Source: Lepus europaeus
Lineage: Eukaryota; Chordata; Mammalia; Lagomorpha; Leporidae
Length of the DNA: 64,000 nucleotides
Reading direction: 5' to 3'
NCBI RefSeq assembly: GCF_033115175.1
Contig: NC_084838.1
Location: 39,163,468 to 39,227,467, forward strand
Shown: piece after piece, positions 54,701 through 64,000 of the stretch
Layout of the letters: each line of letters opens with the position of its first letter
How positions within the stretch are numbered: the first letter of the stretch is position 1
Notes under the pieces: model-generated
What the model was told of the DNA's origin: nothing
Seen by the model: only the letters and a program-made list of their open reading frames with translations
Database searches by the model: none
Position numbers and translations under genes: made by a program

Positions 54701-56650
54701 TGGGGCTACAGCCTCATCCTGGGGAAACCGGACATCTTGAAGGCCTAGCGAGAGAATGAGCAGAGAGGTGACGCTGTAGGCGACAGAGATGACTAGAGGT
54801 TAGGGTCTCAGACTGCAGCCTGACAGGGCTGAAGCTCAGGGAGCCAAGACTGGGGTTTACACATCAAACTATCCCCCAGAATGCTCCCTCCCCGACTCTC
54901 GGCACCTTCACGGAGCCCAGGAAGTTGCCCTGAAGCCTCTGTTGGCAGCTCCCCAGACCTCCCCTGCCTTGGTAAGGCTCTATCCACCCCAGCCCTTCCC
55001 CAGGAACCCTCACTTACCAGTCAGCACGAGCACCCTCAAAGGGACCCTGAGTAAAGTGATGGGTGAGTTGACGCGCTGGCAGCCAATGGTCAGTTTGTAG
55101 ACGTACTTGACTGACTGACCCCGAAACGAGGGTGGTCCCTCTCTGGGCAGCACTTCACTGTAGGAGTCTGGTTGGGAAGTGGCAATCAGGACAGCCAAAG
55201 GCAGCCACAGGAGTCCTCCCTCCGGCACACTCAGAGGGCAACTGAGGGGTGGGGACAGTCACTCACATGATTTGGACTCTCCGGGGTCTAGCCTCAGGTC
55301 GCAGAAGAGAATTTTCGGTGGAGTAGAAAGGATACACTGGCCCCTCTCGCCTAAAGGAGGTAAGAAGACGGCAGCTGAGCGGCCCTGCTGTCCAGGCTGG
55401 CAGGGGAAGCAGAGGCAGTGAAAGGAAAGGCCGGCGACCGCTCTCTTCCTGTTGTGACGCGGGGACACAGACTTAGGCCCTCCAACAGGACGTGCCCCCG
55501 CATCCCCGATGTGACAGAGACTACTACACCGATGCACAACAACAACTCGGTAACTTCACCTCGGGTGACAAGGACTCTACCCCCTTCCCAAGGTAATTAG
55601 TGCAGCCCCCCGCCCCCATCTCCAACCTCGGTGTGGCAAGGACTCTACCCCCTTCCCAAGGTAATTAGTGCGGCCCCCCGCCTCCATCTCCAACCTCGGT
55701 GTGGCAAGGACTCTACCCCCTTCCCAAGGTAATTAGTGCGGCCCCCCGCCCCCATCTCCAACCTCGGTGTGGCAAGGACTCTACCCCCTTCCCAAGGTAA
55801 TTAGTGCAGCCCCCCGCCCCCATCTCCAACCTCGGTGTGGCAAGGACTCTACCCCCTTCCCAAGGTAATTAGTGCAGCCCCCCGCCCCCATCTCCAACCT
55901 CGGTGTGGCAAGGACTCTACCCCCTTCCCAAGGTAATTAGTGTGGCCCCCCGCCCCCATCTCCAACCTCGGTGTGGCAAGGACTCTACCCCCTTCCCAAG
56001 GTAATTAGTGTAGCCCCCCGCCCCCATCTCCAACCTCGGTGTGGCAGGAAGACAGTCTGGCTGTCGGGCTGGACTTCCGGCTGATTGGAGTCAGGGGGAG
56101 GCAGGGCCACTCGGCTCTCACTGGCATGGAACTGGCAGTGGATCTGGGCACTGGCCCAGGCCAGAGCCTCGCTGTGAGAAGAGGAAAGCGAGTTGTCAGA
56201 GGGTAGTTCCTCATGAACGCATTCCCAAACTCCCTACCACACTGCCTGATGAGACCAGCAAGATCAGGTGGCCGTCCTGGTGACCAAGAAATCCAGAACA
56301 CCAAAGACAAACCATTAAACAAAGAGCAGCGTCCAGAGGGTACCGAGGAGGACGGCTATGTCACCGCCACCCTCCGTTAAACAGCCCTTTCCTACGAGGA
56401 GAGCACAATGAGCAGAAGCGGTGTGCAGCTACAGCATACCCTAAGCTCTGGTGCAGCACCAGACACCAGGCTGGCTTCCTCCCGGAAGGCCCCCCCCCCC
56501 CCCCCCCGTTCAGTATCAGCATCCGCATCCCCACCTGGATGCAGAAGTGGCCGTGGGAGGCAGGGGGTTGGTGACGGTCACCACGCACTCCAGCGCCTCC
56601 CCCGCCAGAAACACAGGACCCCGGCTCAGCTCTGCTACCACTTCAATCAT
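51725..56650 (-). CDS. RGP1: RGP1, partner of RIC1 in the RAB6A exchange-factor complex, complete
   Basis: RGP1 pairs with RIC1 at the Golgi to activate RAB6A for endosome-to-Golgi retrograde traffic. Eight coding exons on the minus strand, all GT-AG: 56535-56650, 56035-56171, 55267-55350, 55018-55167, 54598-54744, 53520-53647, 53124-53313, 51725-51948. They join to 391 codons plus TGA (51725-51727), the human length. Start ATG at 56650-56648 ([11 protein letters not shown]). The protein belongs to the Rgp1 family, with an arrestin-like beta-rich fold and no catalytic motif. The ATG exon begins at 56669 after a clear acceptor, so a non-coding first exon lies upstream. Introns carry a 68-bp minisatellite (after the second coding exon) and four C-repeat SINEs. 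No coding damage. Divergent to GBA2 and convergent with MSMP. Very secure. Confidence 0.97.
52099..52122. repeat. Poly-T tract in last RGP1 intron
   Basis: About 23 T on the plus strand, not clearly attached to a SINE body. Confidence 0.8.
52155..52423 (+). mobile_element. C-repeat SINE (old)
   Basis: Diverged plus copy in the last RGP1 intron (antisense to the gene); tail AAAAAAAACTAATG. Confidence 0.85.
52437..52777 (+). mobile_element. C-repeat SINE (young subfamily)
   Basis: Perfect 13-bp TSD AAAACTAATGTTT at 52424-52436 and 52778-52790. Last RGP1 intron, antisense to the gene. Confidence 0.95.
53914..54575 (+). mobile_element. C-repeat SINE whose tail is split by another SINE
   Basis: Plus-strand body 53914-54196; the remaining A-rich tail is displaced to 54546-54575 by the reverse insertion. 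RGP1 intron between exons 54598-54744 and 53520-53647. Confidence 0.9.
54197..54545 (-). mobile_element. C-repeat SINE (young subfamily) nested in SINE tail
   Basis: Perfect 17-bp TSD TGAAATAAATAAATCTT at 54180-54196 and 54546-54562. It is in the same orientation as RGP1, close to the 5' end of the intron. Confidence 0.96.
55560..56046. repeat. 68-bp minisatellite, 7 copies, in RGP1 intron
   Basis: GACTCTACCC starts recur at 55573, 55641, 55709, 55777, 55845, 55913 and 55981, exactly 68 bp apart. Units differ by only one or two bases (for example GTGCAG, GTGCGG, GTGTGG, GTGTAG). The last unit runs into coding exon 56035-56171, so every unit carries a copy of the exon end and its donor. A diverged partial copy precedes the array near 55560. 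Confidence 0.97.
56490..56507. repeat. C18 tract beside RGP1 first coding exon
   Basis: Eighteen C on the plus strand, hence G18 in RGP1 pre-mRNA, starting about 27 nt after the donor at 56534. Confidence 0.95.
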
Positions 56651-56699
56651 GGCAGCTCCGCAACCAGATCTAGAAGCAAACAAGAGGAGTCCCAGGTCA

Positions 56700-57700
56700 G
56701 CGCCCCGGCGGGGACGGGTATCCGAGGCAAGCACCAAGGAGTCAGGGCTGAGGGCAGCACCCGGGAGCCTGAGGGAAGCACCCGAACTTGGGGAGGGGGC
56801 AGGGAGACGGCAGAGACAGGGACTGCTGGACTACCGTGCGGGAGGGCATCGCTCTGGGCCCCAGCCCCTCGCCCTGCGGCCGCTTGTTATTTCCCGTAAC
56901 CCACTGGAGTCCCAGGCTGGCCTCCGCTGCTCTTCCCTCAGGGTTCCGAACTCAGCCCAAGACCACGGCCGCCGGTCACCGGGCACGATGGACGCTGGGG
57001 GTCCCGGCCCCAACGAGGCCCTCACTCACCTGTCCGGCCCTCCCGGAGCAGGCCGGGTGCACGGCGGCGTCCGCAGCGTCCACGGCGCTGCAGGGGCGGG
57101 ACTTCCCTTCAGTCCCCCCCCCACCCCGCCGCCCTACAAGGAGCCCCTTCCGGCCGGAAGCGCCCGGCTGGCCGGACCGGAAGGGGCTCGGGTTGTCCTG
57201 GCGCCGTGGGTCACCTTCCCACGCGCTGACACCTGGGGGTGGGTGCTGCCCCGGACACCAGCTGGGGGGACCCGACGCCCAGCCCGGGGAGGACCTGGCC
57301 TGGGCTGCCGCGCGCTCCCGGGCCGGTCCTGGGGGCGGAGCCTGGCGGGCAGGTCCTGCAGCTCCGCCCCTTTCCGCGGGCCCAGTCGCCCTTTGGCCGG
57401 GCGAGCTAATCTCCGCGGCCCAATGACGACGAGGCCCGACCCTTCCCGCCCAGGACCTAGAGCTACGGCGGAACGGGAGCCCGAGGTGGCTTCATTGCTG
57501 TCGCCGGCGCCGCAGCAGCGAGAGCTCCTCGGCTCTGCAGAGACGCTCGCTCACCTCGGCTTTCCCCAACGAACGCCCCCCCCGGGACGGCACCCAACTG
57601 CCACCGGCGCCCGCATCTGGATTTGGCGGCGAGATACTTGGTATTGGAAGGCGCGGGGCCCGGGGCCATCCAGGTCGTGGGCACCGAGCATCCGAGGAAC
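56700..57700. promoter_or_regulatory. Bidirectional CpG-island promoter of RGP1 and GBA2
   Basis: RGP1 (minus) and GBA2 (plus) are head to head, about 670 bp between the RGP1 exon 1 donor and the GBA2 ATG. The island holds a perfect 14-bp palindrome CTTCCGGCCGGAAG at 57147-57160, which is two opposed ETS/GABPA sites. A further CCGGAAG lies at 57177-57183, a GGGCGG box near 57094, and a CCAAT box at 57420-57424 next to TGACGACG. No TATA box. Motifs are direct; shared regulation is inferred from the layout. Confidence 0.75.
57030..57110 (-). other. RGP1: RGP1 non-coding exon 1 (5' UTR)
   Basis: A strong donor, CAG|GTGAGT on the minus strand with the exon ending at 57030, pairs with the acceptor CTTCTAG before 56669. 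The 5' boundary is not visible; 57110 is an estimate within the CpG island. Confidence 0.7.
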
Positions 57701-63947
<6,247 letters not shown>

Positions 63948-64000
63948 TGAACCCTCTGCTGTCAGGCTGCTCCCTAAACTCACCTCTACCCTCCTCATGT

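Noticed and set aside
55560-56046. CRISPR-like array (regular direct repeats)
   Set aside because: Units are contiguous 68-bp repeats without spacers, in a mammalian intron; it is a minisatellite.

Overview
This is mammalian nuclear DNA, almost certainly from a lagomorph (rabbit or hare). The evidence is about 45 copies of the tRNA-derived lagomorph C-repeat SINE, many with intact target-site duplications (TSDs), on top of older MIR, L2, L1, MER5 and MaLR-type remnants. The gene order NPR2 - MSMP - RGP1 - GBA2 matches human 9p13, read in the opposite direction.

Layout. (1) 67-18306, minus: complete 22-exon coding region of NPR2, the receptor guanylate cyclase for C-type natriuretic peptide. 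All introns are GT-AG and the frame gives exactly 1047 codons. Its CpG-island promoter is at about 18.1-19.7 kb. (2) 19.7-50.3 kb: about 30 kb of intergenic DNA rich in SINEs, with an LTR, L1 pieces, MER5A, an unassigned CpG island near 47.9 kb and a possible retrocopy near 21.5 kb. (3) 50488-51470, plus: MSMP, a small secreted cysteine-rich microseminoprotein with a TATA box. (4) 51725-56650, minus: RGP1, 391 codons in 8 coding exons plus a non-coding first exon near 57.03 kb. It converges on MSMP, and the two genes have back-to-back poly(A) signals. (5) From 57701, plus: first five coding exons of GBA2, which runs off the right edge. RGP1 and GBA2 are divergent and share a CpG-island promoter with ETS motifs.

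The four genes are not a functional operon; they are ordinary neighbours. Their roles are cGMP signalling (NPR2), a secreted chemoattractant-like protein (MSMP), the RAB6A exchange factor complex at the Golgi (RGP1) and non-lysosomal glucosylceramide hydrolysis (GBA2). I see no novel gene system. The most unusual structure is a 68-bp minisatellite in an RGP1 intron whose every unit copies the end of the adjacent exon and its splice donor. Other points worth checking are SINE insertions beside an RGP1 donor, loss of the upstream MSMP start codon, and an orphan CpG island.
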